A stretch of DNA of 31,528 nucleotides from an uncultured Clostridia bacterium (GTDB lineage: Bacteria; Bacillota_A; Clostridia; Christensenellales; Borkfalkiaceae), in contig CAKQXZ010000023.1 in NCBI GenBank assembly GCA_934292955.1, positions 1-31,528 of the forward strand, in the 5' to 3' direction. Position numbers and translations under genes: made by a program. The number at the start of each line of letters is the position of its first letter. Within the stretch, counting starts at the first letter, position 1. The notes beneath the pieces are model-generated. The model worked only from the letters and a program-made list of their open reading frames with translations. It made no database searches and had not been told where the DNA came from. Positions 1 through 7,969 of this stretch are shown here, one piece after another.

Positions 1-893
1 GACCAATCCCATTCGCCCGTGAGCGCATATGAAATTACTTCTGACCCGACATATGATGCACCCCCAACTATTAAGCCGATTAACGCTCCCCAAAACAAAG
101 CAGCTCCGACCGCCTTTCCATCCGGATCGGTGTACATGATCGGGTTGTTGTTGCAGTAAGCAAAAAGGTTAAGTTGACCGAGAGTTTGACTTAACGTTGG
201 AACTAATTCGGGTTGATCTGCACTGATAAATCTGCAGATTTCCGGCGAGTAATACCTTGTGTGCAGATAATAGAAGTCGGTTTCGGCATCGTAATAATAA
301 CCGCGGTACCTGAAATTGACCTTATCTGCCATAGTACCGCTACTGCTTACCAAGTTACCGTAGGAATCATACAAAAATCTTGCGACTTCAGAACCGTTTG
401 CATTATAGGCACGCAAAATATCGCCGAAAAGATTCTTTTCGAAAACATAGTATGAACCGTTATATAACATGCCGATTATACCGCTTGAGTCGTAAAGATA
501 TTGAGTATAATTATTACCCGTTTTTTCGCCTATAAGAGTGCCGTTATCCCAATAATAAACTGTTTCTACGCCGTTAACGGTCTTGCTGTAACGTAAGTTA
601 TCTGCACCGTATTTGTATGCAAAAGACACGCCTTGCTTAACCGAACCGCTTTGCAACATATTACCGCGAGTCCAGAACAAGTTTTGCGTTGCAGATTTGT
701 AATTCAGTATATTTTCTGAATCGTCATAAGCAAACACTTCACCCGCTACGCCGTCTTCGGTTATGCATTTTAACCTTGTTATAGCACCAAACCAATATGA
801 ATATTCATAAGTTTTGCCGTTACCTACCTTTTTAACGATATTATTGAAATTATCGTAAGTATAGGTGTGCTTCTCTATTACTATATTAACAAA
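1..893 (-). pseudogene. RHS-repeat protein fragment, 5'-truncated, runs off left edge
   Basis: The minus strand is open from about 893 to the window edge, roughly 297 codons, and has the hallmarks of an RHS/YD-repeat C-terminal core. YD-type repeats such as YTYDNFNNIVKK and FAYDDSENIL are followed by the RHS core signature (FRYRGYYYDAETDFYYLHTR, then YYSPEICRFISAD and NPIMYTDPDGK near the left edge). After the core comes a glycine-rich hydrophobic stretch (GALIGLIVGGASYVG), where polymorphic effector domains normally begin; the rest lies outside the window. An in-frame stop sits at 894-896 and no plausible start codon follows until an ATG at 657-659, deep inside the repeats, so the N-terminus is missing. 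The frame loses its 5' end inside the left copy of a 67-bp direct repeat. RHS proteins are known as large secreted or surface polymorphic toxins; this copy is probably a remnant or silent cassette. Confidence 0.8.
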
Positions 894-945
894 TTATAAA
901 ACAAAAAACAAGTAGTTTTTGAAAAAATAATAGCGTAAACCGTTT
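879..945 (-). repeat. 67-bp direct repeat, copy A
   Basis: This copy aligns without gaps to 6509-6575 at an offset of exactly 5630 bases, with 59 of 67 positions identical by hand count. The longest shared block is AAACAAAAAACAAG. Both copies lie in the same orientation and bracket the large surface-protein gene and its lipoprotein neighbour. Identity stops sharply on both sides. The reading frame of the truncated RHS gene ends inside this copy. Confidence 0.85.
883..911 (-). promoter_or_regulatory. Possible promoter inside repeat copy A
   Basis: On the minus strand a TTGTTT hexamer (911-906) is separated by 17 bases from TAATAT (888-883). The same arrangement is kept in copy B, where the second hexamer is TATTAT. 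It points into the truncated RHS frame. The -35 match is imperfect and the AT-richness makes chance matches likely, but conservation of spacing in both copies gives some support. Confidence 0.35.
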
Positions 946-967
946 TTCGTGGCTTACGCTATTTTTT
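932..967. terminator. Bidirectional intrinsic terminator
   Basis: AGCGTAAACC (932-941) pairs with GGCTTACGCT (951-960) with one mismatch, and six T follow on plus (962-967). On minus the same stem is followed by ATTATTTTTTC. On minus it lies downstream of the surface-protein gene ending at 1249 and can terminate it. The left arm is part of direct repeat A; copy B lacks the matching right arm. Confidence 0.6.
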
Positions 968-1248
968 GTAGTTACCGATTATTAGAATGTGCGGCGCAAA
1001 CGCCTGGATCCTTCGGCTACGCTCAGGATGACCTAATACTTACCATAGTGATAAAAATTTGCCGTGCGGAAAGATTTGGTTTTTAGTCCGCATCCACCGC
1101 AAGCGGTCCCCCGCGTCTACTCGGCGGCCGCGTCCCTTTTGCCGCTAAAGCGACATTTCCCCCGTCTCGTCGGGGGAATTTACTCCAAAAGGCGAAGGCT
1201 TGGTTTGATTGTGTTAAGGTGAGGTTAAGAATTTTTAACAAATATCAA
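946..1248. repeat. Non-coding stretch with composite intergenic repeat motifs
   Basis: No credible gene is seen here. The stretch holds several short palindromic modules in series. One is the segment 1006-1033, with ggatcc followed by a tccttcggctacgctcagga core. Then come CGCAAGCG (about 1101-1108), CGCT-AA-AGCG (about 1143-1152) and a perfect 8-bp stem TTCCCCCG/CGGGGGAA at 1157-1178 with a 6-base loop. From memory, such modules recur between genes in gut Firmicutes and other bacteria; that recollection was not checked. It may be a decayed non-autonomous element. Its base composition is visibly richer in G+C than the flanking genes. Confidence 0.5.
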
Positions 1249-4200
1249 TCAGTATGATTGGCTTGCATCTTCCAGCGGAATACAATCTTCATCTTTTACT
1301 TCTGTTAAATAATCCCAATAAAACTCTTCTATATCTTCATCAGAACTTGTAGATGTTGTATACATTATATCCATATATGCCCTATCAGTTACCCATGTAT
1401 CAGCATTTTTACCATGCGCACCATATCTGATATAAAGAAAATCACAATCTTTAAGCATATCTATACTGAATGTACAATGCCATATATAGTATTTAGCCGT
1501 TTTACCTACTTTTCCCGGTTCATGCTCTATATCCGTAACAGACCATATAGGATTGTTCGTAGGCGATGTATTTTTATAAATCAATACTTCCTGATAACCG
1601 TCGTCGATTTCACGAATCTGCAATTTGAATTCTATATAGACATATTTTATACCTATATCCTTTAATTCCTGATATAAATTATTGGATTTCATACCGAACC
1701 ATGCCCTATCAAAATACTCTTCCGTATAAGGGTCTTTATCAGTAATTGTATATGAGCCGCTTCGTCCACTACGGTTATAATCATAACGCCATTTTGCATA
1801 AAGAGTTTTATTCCCTGCATCACTTCTTGTAATCTCGGTTACTTTAGTTGTAAAATTCGTGTTTGTATACCAGCCCAAAAAAATCAATTGCGGCATATTT
1901 GGGCTACTTGTAGCCCAATTTGCGAATACATGAGATATATCCAACCCTGTTCCAAACTCATATGTGTTAAGGCTTTGTTCGTTTAAGGCTATATCAGTCC
2001 ATATTCGTGCAGTTTGTCCCCTAAACGTAAGATTTTCATAGGTGATATTGTAAGTTATGCCTTTCCAGCACGCGTAGAGAGTTGCTTCATTTGGAATATC
2101 CCACTTATGTACGCTGACCATATCGATACCGTCATAGTATTTTGTACCGATACCGTTTTCACCGGAAAAATATCCGATAAAAATATAATTTATACGCAAA
2201 GGCGCAGAAGCCTGCGGCATATCGTCACCGTAGCACACGGTAACGGAAGAATCACCGCCATATCCGCCTTGAGCATCTAAATAAATGGTAAACTCATGCC
2301 CTTGCCAATATGCATAAATCGTTCTATCTTCTGCGATATCCCAATTTGAAACACTATTCATTTGAGAATTGTAATATTGCTTTCCCTTACCGTCAGGTTC
2401 GGAATAGTAACCCATAAAATTATAATATGCTCTTGAAGGCGCGGTGGCTTGCGGCATAGGAGCCATATAATTAACTTTTACACTGTCGGTTCCGCTCAAT
2501 TCTCCGTCTTTACTTAATACAACGGTATAATCAAGTGCCGTCCAATTTGCATATAAAGTAGTAGCAGACTGTGCAATGTTCCATACGTTTGAACTGCTCA
2601 TATCGGCATTATAATACTTTGTGCCGTTTCCATTCTCACTTGCGTAATATCCTTCGAACGTATATCCTTTTTGAACGGGAACAGCGGAAGTAGGCATAGG
2701 ACTGTCGTAAGTTACTGTAATAGTCTTAAAAATGTGCACATACCCTTTTGTGGTAACATCAGAACATGCGCAGAAACCTACAAAATATTTTACACCGCTT
2801 ACTACATTAAAAGTTATTTTTGAATCTCTGTCACCGAGCCAATCATCATTAGATTCGAGTTTTTTATAGTTTTCATCATATAAAATTAAATACGGATCGC
2901 CAATTGTATGGGTTGTACGAAAGGTAACAGCGGCGTCTTCGGTTGCGTAATATTCTATATAAATAATATCCGATTTAGACTTGGAAACAAATATGCTATT
3001 GGTACCGCCCGGATAACGCGCGTTCAGATATACATTATATGTTTTTGCAGTCCACTGCGCATATAAAGTTGCAGAATCGGCGCAATCCCAAACGTGCGTA
3101 CTGTTCATATTTTTGTCATAATATTGTGTACCTTCGCCGTTTGGCAGAGAATAGTAGCCGCCAAAATCGTAACCCGTTCTGCCGGGAGCAGTAGCAGCGG
3201 GCATCGCTTGATAATAAACTACGTCTACACCGTCAGAACCGTCGATTCCGCCCTGTTTATCGAAAGTAAGCGAATAATTATTCCCCGTAAACTGCGCATA
3301 TAAAGTGATATCTTCGGTATATTCATAAGTGAAAGGCGTGCTTATGGCTTCACCCGAACCGTCGGAGTGAGTATTCCACCCGACAAAAATAAACCCGTCT
3401 TTTGTCGCCGTTAATAAGCTTTGTATTACAGTGCCATATTCAACGGTCATTTGCACAGAGCCGCTCACCGTTCCGCCATTACCGTCGAATGTTATGGCGT
3501 AGTTATTAGGCGTAAAATCGGATATAAGCAACAGATTGCTTGTCCTTTGCCAGATATAGTCGGCGGTATAAAATACGCCGTGTTCGTCTTTCCAGCCGTT
3601 GAATGTGTTACCACGCTTTGCAACCACAGGCAACTCGCCGATCGGTTGACCGTAGGTAACGGATTTTGACTGCAGATTTTCGCTGCCGTAGCCGGAAAAG
3701 TTGATATAATACTGTCCCGCAGTCCAGCGCGCTTCTACGGTCAAATTTACTGTACTATCCCAAACGCCGCCATTATTATAGATGTTTCCTGCGGCATCAA
3801 CCCAATAATCGAAAGTATGCCCCGCCTTATACGGATTTGTCGAAATAATTGCACCATAATATGTATTTAACGTTTGATATACGGCACCGTCGATTTTCAA
3901 AGTTACTATAATAGGAATTGAATCTATACTCCCCGTATATGCAGAAAATATTAAATTGTATTCATTTATTTTACTATGCGGAACATAAAGAGTGAAAGTA
4001 TTACCGACGAAAGCATTCGCACCCGGTTGCGGCGTATTATACGAATAAAAATATACGCTGTTTAAGTTTGAACATTCAGCAAAAGCCGACGCTCCTATCG
4101 CGGGCGTTCCGTAAATATCTGCCCTTTGCAGATTAGAATTGCCTTTGAATGCAGACTCGCCTATTTTTACGACTGTATCGGGAATAGTTATATTTGCTGC

Positions 4201-5664
4201 GATTTTACCCGAGCCTATAATTTCCGTCATAGATTTGTTATATAAAATATTGCCTTGCGCAGTATAATTTGCGTTGGCGGCATCAACACTAATATTCAAA
4301 TTACTGCAGCCCGCAAATGCGCCTGCGCCTATTTCTTCAATATTTTTAGAAATAGAGAAATAAGCCAATGAAGAACAATCCGCGAAGGTACCGTTCCCTA
4401 TCGACGTAAGGTTCTTTTCGAAATATACGGTCTCTAAACTTATACACCCTGCAAATGCATTTGCACCGATATTCGTAACGTAAAAAGGCAGAGATACCAA
4501 AGGAAGTTGTGTTTGATTGAAAAAAGCCGAATTACCTATAGCCGTTATCGAATTTATTTCAAACAGCGCAGTATCAGCATTGTAAAGTTCAATGGACTCA
4601 CGTATAAATAAATTCTCCGAAATAGGATATTTAACACCCGTTATTGTTTCGCCAACTAAATTATATAGCATATCTGGCTTTTTATATCCGCATTCAGTAC
4701 ATACTAATTCGCGAGTATAAAAATTAAGCATTGTCAGGTTATCTCTAAAATTATGCTCATGCACTACATCCATCCTGACTTGATATCCAAACATATCAGA
4801 AGGCATCCAAACCATTGTCCCGTCTTCGCCCCAACCATAATGAACCAGAAAACCATCTACGCCATCCAGTTTTGCATAGCCATATGCGATAACAACATGC
4901 ATGTTTCCTTCGAATAATCGATTCACCCCTAACACAATAGGATTACCGTTATCTATATACATTCGCGCTTGTTCTGCCGAAAAATCTTCGTTAACAAGTG
5001 AAATATTATCTTTTATTTCGTCATCGGCAAACGCATTTATAAAACTTCTCGCTCCGTCCGTAACCGAAGAAATCAACTGTCCAATACCGGGAACACTCGC
5101 CATAAAAGTTCTGTCGAAAATTTCGTCATACACTCCGTCACCTGCCCCAATTCTATCACAGCCTTGATTCTTGACTCTCACCCTATTAAAATAAGGATCA
5201 TAATAAATATCTCCGTAATCACCCGCTAAAAATGACGCCGGAATAATACGTCTATCAGAGTAGTAATTGTGATATCCTAATAACATCTGAATAGCAACGG
5301 TCGTACATGAGCCTAATGGATTATCGTCTCCATAATTTGTATGATGATGGGGATTAAGTAAGAAATAATTAGCATTCGGAATATATTTTTCATCGATAAG
5401 ATCGCTTCTTGCCCCAACTATTAGCGGGTCATCTTTATTATTTATTCCTTCAATCAGAATAGGATTGCTACTTTTTCCATCACCGTTAGTTAAAGCGATA
5501 TCATTCTTATTTTCTGCACAACCAAATTCCGCCAATTCACCATTTTCTTGTCCTGACGCATACACACTCGATATATCTGTTTTCAGTTCAACAAAAAACA
5601 TATATAAAGAAAAAAGTATAGCAACAATAATTATCACACTTAACTTATTCTTTAATACTCTCAT
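1249..5664 (-). CDS. Secreted papain-like protease / BspA-LRR / Listeria-Bacteroides repeat surface protein
   Basis: This is a 1471-residue mosaic surface protein. The start at 5664 is chosen over the upstream ATG at 5760 because AAGGGG precedes it and the protein then opens with a signal or anchor segment (MRVLKNKLSVIIIVAILFSL). Residues about 95-310 resemble a papain-like (C39/C47-type) cysteine protease, with the likely nucleophile in LGSCTTVAIQMLLGY (Cys120), His256 in HVVIAYGY and an HYGWG strand near 275. A CTECGY pair lies near 322. About 340-575 are BspA-type LRR_5 repeats (IGANAFAGC, IGAGAFAGC). About 580-1300 are roughly nine Listeria-Bacteroides (InlB B-type) repeats ending in TLYAxW, one of them split by a PPC-like domain. 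The last 150 residues are unrecognised. No LPXTG motif is seen, so anchoring may rely on the N-terminus. Expected role: adhesion or proteolysis at the cell surface. It follows the lipoprotein gene by 19 bases, probably in one operon. Confidence 0.85.
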   Translation of the reverse strand: MRVLKNKLSVIIIVAILFSLYMFFVELKTDISSVYASGQENGELAEFGCAENKNDIALTNGDGKSSNPILIEGINNKDDPLIVGARSDLIDEKYIPNANYFLLNPHHHTNYGDDNPLGSCTTVAIQMLLGYHNYYSDRRIIPASFLAGDYGDIYYDPYFNRVRVKNQGCDRIGAGDGVYDEIFDRTFMASVPGIGQLISSVTDGARSFINAFADDEIKDNISLVNEDFSAEQARMYIDNGNPIVLGVNRLFEGNMHVVIAYGYAKLDGVDGFLVHYGWGEDGTMVWMPSDMFGYQVRMDVVHEHNFRDNLTMLNFYTRELVCTECGYKKPDMLYNLVGETITGVKYPISENLFIRESIELYNADTALFEINSITAIGNSAFFNQTQLPLVSLPFYVTNIGANAFAGCISLETVYFEKNLTSIGNGTFADCSSLAYFSISKNIEEIGAGAFAGCSNLNISVDAANANYTAQGNILYNKSMTEIIGSGKIAANITIPDTVVKIGESAFKGNSNLQRADIYGTPAIGASAFAECSNLNSVYFYSYNTPQPGANAFVGNTFTLYVPHSKINEYNLIFSAYTGSIDSIPIIVTLKIDGAVYQTLNTYYGAIISTNPYKAGHTFDYWVDAAGNIYNNGGVWDSTVNLTVEARWTAGQYYINFSGYGSENLQSKSVTYGQPIGELPVVAKRGNTFNGWKDEHGVFYTADYIWQRTSNLLLISDFTPNNYAITFDGNGGTVSGSVQMTVEYGTVIQSLLTATKDGFIFVGWNTHSDGSGEAISTPFTYEYTEDITLYAQFTGNNYSLTFDKQGGIDGSDGVDVVYYQAMPAATAPGRTGYDFGGYYSLPNGEGTQYYDKNMNSTHVWDCADSATLYAQWTAKTYNVYLNARYPGGTNSIFVSKSKSDIIYIEYYATEDAAVTFRTTHTIGDPYLILYDENYKKLESNDDWLGDRDSKITFNVVSGVKYFVGFCACSDVTTKGYVHIFKTITVTYDSPMPTSAVPVQKGYTFEGYYASENGNGTKYYNADMSSSNVWNIAQSATTLYANWTALDYTVVLSKDGELSGTDSVKVNYMAPMPQATAPSRAYYNFMGYYSEPDGKGKQYYNSQMNSVSNWDIAEDRTIYAYWQGHEFTIYLDAQGGYGGDSSVTVCYGDDMPQASAPLRINYIFIGYFSGENGIGTKYYDGIDMVSVHKWDIPNEATLYACWKGITYNITYENLTFRGQTARIWTDIALNEQSLNTYEFGTGLDISHVFANWATSSPNMPQLIFLGWYTNTNFTTKVTEITRSDAGNKTLYAKWRYDYNRSGRSGSYTITDKDPYTEEYFDRAWFGMKSNNLYQELKDIGIKYVYIEFKLQIREIDDGYQEVLIYKNTSPTNNPIWSVTDIEHEPGKVGKTAKYYIWHCTFSIDMLKDCDFLYIRYGAHGKNADTWVTDRAYMDIMYTTSTSSDEDIEEFYWDYLTEVKDEDCIPLEDASQSY

Positions 5665-5683
5665 AAAAAATCTACCCCTTTTT

Positions 5684-6370
5684 TTATAAATCAGATCGTC
5701 TGTCAGCAATGAATCTGACGAGCAAAGTGGCGTTTTGTTTCGAATTATACGTTTCGGCATAATCTATCGTTTCTCCGCTGATTAAATTAAGAAACTTTCC
5801 GTCCTTTTTTATGGCACAAATGTATTCATACGAACAGTCGGTTTTTAATAGATACTTCTTTTCTTCCATATTTTTCGAAACATAAAAAGGGCTTTTATCG
5901 TATGTGACAATTTCTCCGTATTTGTCAAGGATTAGTTCGCCCCTTTTGCCACTTGGAAGAAAAGGAACTATTTGAGAAAGATCAGAACCATTTTCATTTG
6001 CAATATAACGAACCCAAGGATTATCTCTATTATAGATATCCTGCGATACGACATACATGCTTTTATTAGGATAAATGAAAGATATCAAAAACGGCGGTTC
6101 ATTACGTACGTGAATAAATCTAAAACTATAAGGTTCAAATTCTACCATGAAGAATTTTAACTCTTCATTCTGATTATATATGGGATAGACTTCAAAACTT
6201 TCGTAAGTTTCGCCGTCGGGAAACCCCCACTTGCTATCGGACAATTTTATTCTTTTAGTAATTCTGAAAATATGCTCGTCTATCGTATAATTACTCACCT
6301 TTCCACTACATGCGGAAAAAACAATCATTACAGAAAAAAGAACCAGAATAATTGAAATTGTTCTTTTCAT
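5684..6370 (-). CDS. Small lipoprotein of unknown function
   Basis: The 228-residue product starts with a lipoprotein signal peptide (MKRTISIILVLFSVMIVFSAC), with Cys21 as the expected lipidation site. The mature part is rich in aromatic and acidic residues and shows no motif I recognise. AAGGGAG lies about 8 bases before the ATG. The gene is 19 bases upstream of the large surface-protein gene and is probably co-transcribed with it, so a role at the same membrane face (tethering, inhibiting or helping export of the protease-like partner) is possible but unsupported by any motif. Base composition is AT-rich like its partner and unlike the tldE-tldD genes next door, consistent with both having been acquired together. 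Confidence 0.7.
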   Translation of the reverse strand: MKRTISIILVLFSVMIVFSACSGKVSNYTIDEHIFRITKRIKLSDSKWGFPDGETYESFEVYPIYNQNEELKFFMVEFEPYSFRFIHVRNEPPFLISFIYPNKSMYVVSQDIYNRDNPWVRYIANENGSDLSQIVPFLPSGKRGELILDKYGEIVTYDKSPFYVSKNMEEKKYLLKTDCSYEYICAIKKDGKFLNLISGETIDYAETYNSKQNATLLVRFIADRRSDL

Positions 6371-6394
6371 AAATTTTTACTCCCTTAAAATATA

Positions 6395-6502
6395 TTATTC
6401 AATGCTTTTTATTTTGAAAGCTACCCCATTGGACTGTATCTCCTTTTTATAAAATACAGCCGAGTATAACAAAAAACAAGAAAGAATGATAGACTTTTTC
6501 AT
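6395..6502 (-). CDS. Possible 35-residue hydrophobic peptide
   Basis: The frame reads MKKSIILSCFLLYSAVFYKK and continues to a TAA stop before the lipoprotein gene. The basic start followed by a hydrophobic run resembles a signal peptide or a single membrane segment, and its opening (lysines, hydrophobic run, Cys) is like the start of the following lipoprotein. It could be a leader peptide, a truncated duplicate of a lipoprotein start, or chance. The ribosome-binding site is poor (GGTG directly before the ATG), and the possible promoter in repeat B would start transcription only a few bases upstream. Confidence 0.25.
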   Translation of the reverse strand: MKKSIILSCFLLYSAVFYKKEIQSNGVAFKIKSIE

Positions 6503-6508
6503 CACCGA

Positions 6509-6575
6509 TACTATAATAACAAAAAATAAAACAAAAAACAAGCGGTTTTAGAAATAATAATAGCGCAAACCGTTT
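6509..6575 (-). repeat. 67-bp direct repeat, copy B
   Basis: Partner of 879-945 in the same orientation and without gaps (59/67 identical). It lies between the tldE terminator and the lipoprotein gene, so the pair marks both borders of the two-gene surface module. The right arm of the hairpin seen next to copy A is absent here. Confidence 0.85.
6513..6541 (-). promoter_or_regulatory. Possible promoter of the lipoprotein/surface-protein operon
   Basis: On minus, TTGTTT (6541-6536) and TATTAT (6518-6513) are separated by 17 bases. The element lies inside repeat copy B and faces the lipoprotein gene about 140 bases away. Spacing is ideal and conserved in copy A, but the -35 hexamer matches consensus only partly. 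Confidence 0.4.
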
Positions 6576-6587
6576 AGTGAACAGCAT

Positions 6588-6624
6588 AAAAAAGACTCAT
6601 GGAAATATATCCGTGAGCCTTTTT
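6588..6624. terminator. Intrinsic terminator after tldE, bidirectional
   Basis: GACTCATGGA (6594-6603) pairs with TCCGTGAGCC (6610-6619) through G-C, A-T and two G-U pairs around a 6-base loop. Six A precede it (six T on minus) and five T follow on plus. On minus it sits about 90 bases after the tldE stop. Confidence 0.75.
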
Positions 6625-6713
6625 GTTTGTTTTATGTTTTATTGAATGGTTGCCGCAAAAAATATCCGAGTTGCGGTTATTTTATTAGCCTTGCGCCGAC
6701 CAAAACAGACTTA

Positions 6714-7952
6714 TCAATCGACAAGCAAGTTCATTTTTGTGACGATCATACCGTCTTTTTCGGCTTTGAAAACGTTGTCTTTGGTAACGCCGACGAAATC
6801 CTTACCCAGGATATCGAAAATGTTGCCGTTGGCGTTGAACTCGGAAACGCGCCCCGTGATTTTGCCCTTTTCGACCAGAAACGCAAGCATTACGGGAAGC
6901 CCGACAACGCCGTCGGTAGTCATATCCCCGCCCGAAGTTACCGAAATATAAATTGCGGGCTTTTCGGCGGTGAGTTCTGCAAGCGTGATTTCGGCAGGCT
7001 GAACGTATAAGCCCTGAACGCCTATAGAAGGAACTCCGTCGTAAGCCGCCATACTCGTTCCGCTTTGCGGCAGTCCGTAAGTTTTAGCTGCGTTTTTGTT
7101 GGCGAGCATATTTTTAACTACCCCGTTTTTGATAAGCGGCGTTCTGAAGTTTGGCATAACGGTGCCTTCGCCGTCGTAAAAAGCAACGTCGTAATTGGTA
7201 GACGGGTTACGGTCTATAAACACCGATAAATTTTCGCTGAAAACTTTTTCGTTAAGTTTGCCGCTGAGAATCGAACCGCCGCCGACGTAGTTTTCGGCAA
7301 CGAAATCTTTAATAAGCAAGCCTAAAATATCGAACTTATCGACGATAACGGTATATTCGCCGCTTTTAATTTTCTTCTTTTCGGCAAAATACGCATCATG
7401 GAACATTTTAAGGTCGGAAACAATCGAATCTGCCGCAGTCTTTCCGTAAAGGGGGAAAGTCGCCGAATAAAACGCGTCCATAATGTTTGACGAATCTTTA
7501 TCTTTAAGTTGCAGACCGACCGACACAGAAGAGCCTTCGTAGCCTAAAACGCTGCCTTCTGAATTTCTGTAAACTCCCGAATATTCGCCGTATTCCATTT
7601 TCCCCGCAATATTGAACCGCGGGCAGACCGCCACCGCTTTATTCATAAGGCTTTTGCCCGCTTTAAGCAGTTTCTGGCTGTCGTACGCTTTGCGGCGGAT
7701 TATTTCTTTTTCGATCTTTTTGCCGGGGATGTACGCGTAAGGAACGCCCTGCGTTTTTAGTTTTTCTTCCGCAGCCTTTTCAAGTTCTTTATAATCGCAG
7801 GAGCCGAGCGCGCCCGCCACCCCGATCATTCCGTTTTCGTAAACGCGCACGGAGTTCTGCGTTTCGTCGGTAAATCTGACGGAATTAACCTTACCTCCGA
7901 CGATATTGAGCGTTTCTACCGAACTCTTTTTTATAATAACTTCTTTATTCAT
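6714..7952 (-). CDS. tldE: TldE/PmbA-type subunit of TldD/TldE metalloprotease
   Basis: The 412-residue protein belongs to the TldD/PmbA family. It shares the overall layout of its neighbour (an N-terminal domain with NSVRFTDETQNSVRVYENG, then the conserved C-terminal block with GGDMTTDGVVGLPVMLAFLV) but has no HExxxH motif, which is the mark of the non-catalytic TldE/PmbA partner. In characterised systems TldD and TldE form a heterodimer that degrades unfolded peptides and can process peptide precursors such as microcin B17. The gene follows tldD by 17 bases, with AGGTG before the ATG, so the two are surely co-expressed. No peptide-precursor gene was found beside it, so a general role in peptide turnover is the safer reading. 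Confidence 0.85.
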   Translation of the reverse strand: MNKEVIIKKSSVETLNIVGGKVNSVRFTDETQNSVRVYENGMIGVAGALGSCDYKELEKAAEEKLKTQGVPYAYIPGKKIEKEIIRRKAYDSQKLLKAGKSLMNKAVAVCPRFNIAGKMEYGEYSGVYRNSEGSVLGYEGSSVSVGLQLKDKDSSNIMDAFYSATFPLYGKTAADSIVSDLKMFHDAYFAEKKKIKSGEYTVIVDKFDILGLLIKDFVAENYVGGGSILSGKLNEKVFSENLSVFIDRNPSTNYDVAFYDGEGTVMPNFRTPLIKNGVVKNMLANKNAAKTYGLPQSGTSMAAYDGVPSIGVQGLYVQPAEITLAELTAEKPAIYISVTSGGDMTTDGVVGLPVMLAFLVEKGKITGRVSEFNANGNIFDILGKDFVGVTKDNVFKAEKDGMIVTKMNLLVD

Positions 7953-7969
7953 GTTTCACCTGCAAAAAC

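Larger units (their letters stand above)
6371..6713. other. Intergenic stretch: repeat copy B, promoter, small frame, terminator
   Basis: This 343-base gap separates the accessory lipoprotein gene from tldE. From right to left it holds the tldE terminator (6588-6624), direct-repeat copy B (6509-6575) with a possible minus-strand promoter, a 35-codon frame (6395-6502), and the ribosome-binding site of the lipoprotein. It is markedly AT-rich. No other gene is seen in it. Confidence 0.7.

Noticed and set aside
1157..1178. 8-bp perfect stem considered as a terminator of the surface gene
   Set aside because: No T-tract follows on either strand. The terminator at 932-967 is a better candidate.
1249..5664. 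Tandem repeats of the surface gene considered as a CRISPR-like or minisatellite array
   Set aside because: The periodicity is at protein level with diverged DNA and stays in frame, as expected for Listeria-Bacteroides repeats.
5665..5760. Longer start (ATG at 5760) of the large surface protein
   Set aside because: It overlaps the lipoprotein gene by 77 bases and puts 32 polar residues before the export signal. The ATG at 5664 has a good ribosome site.
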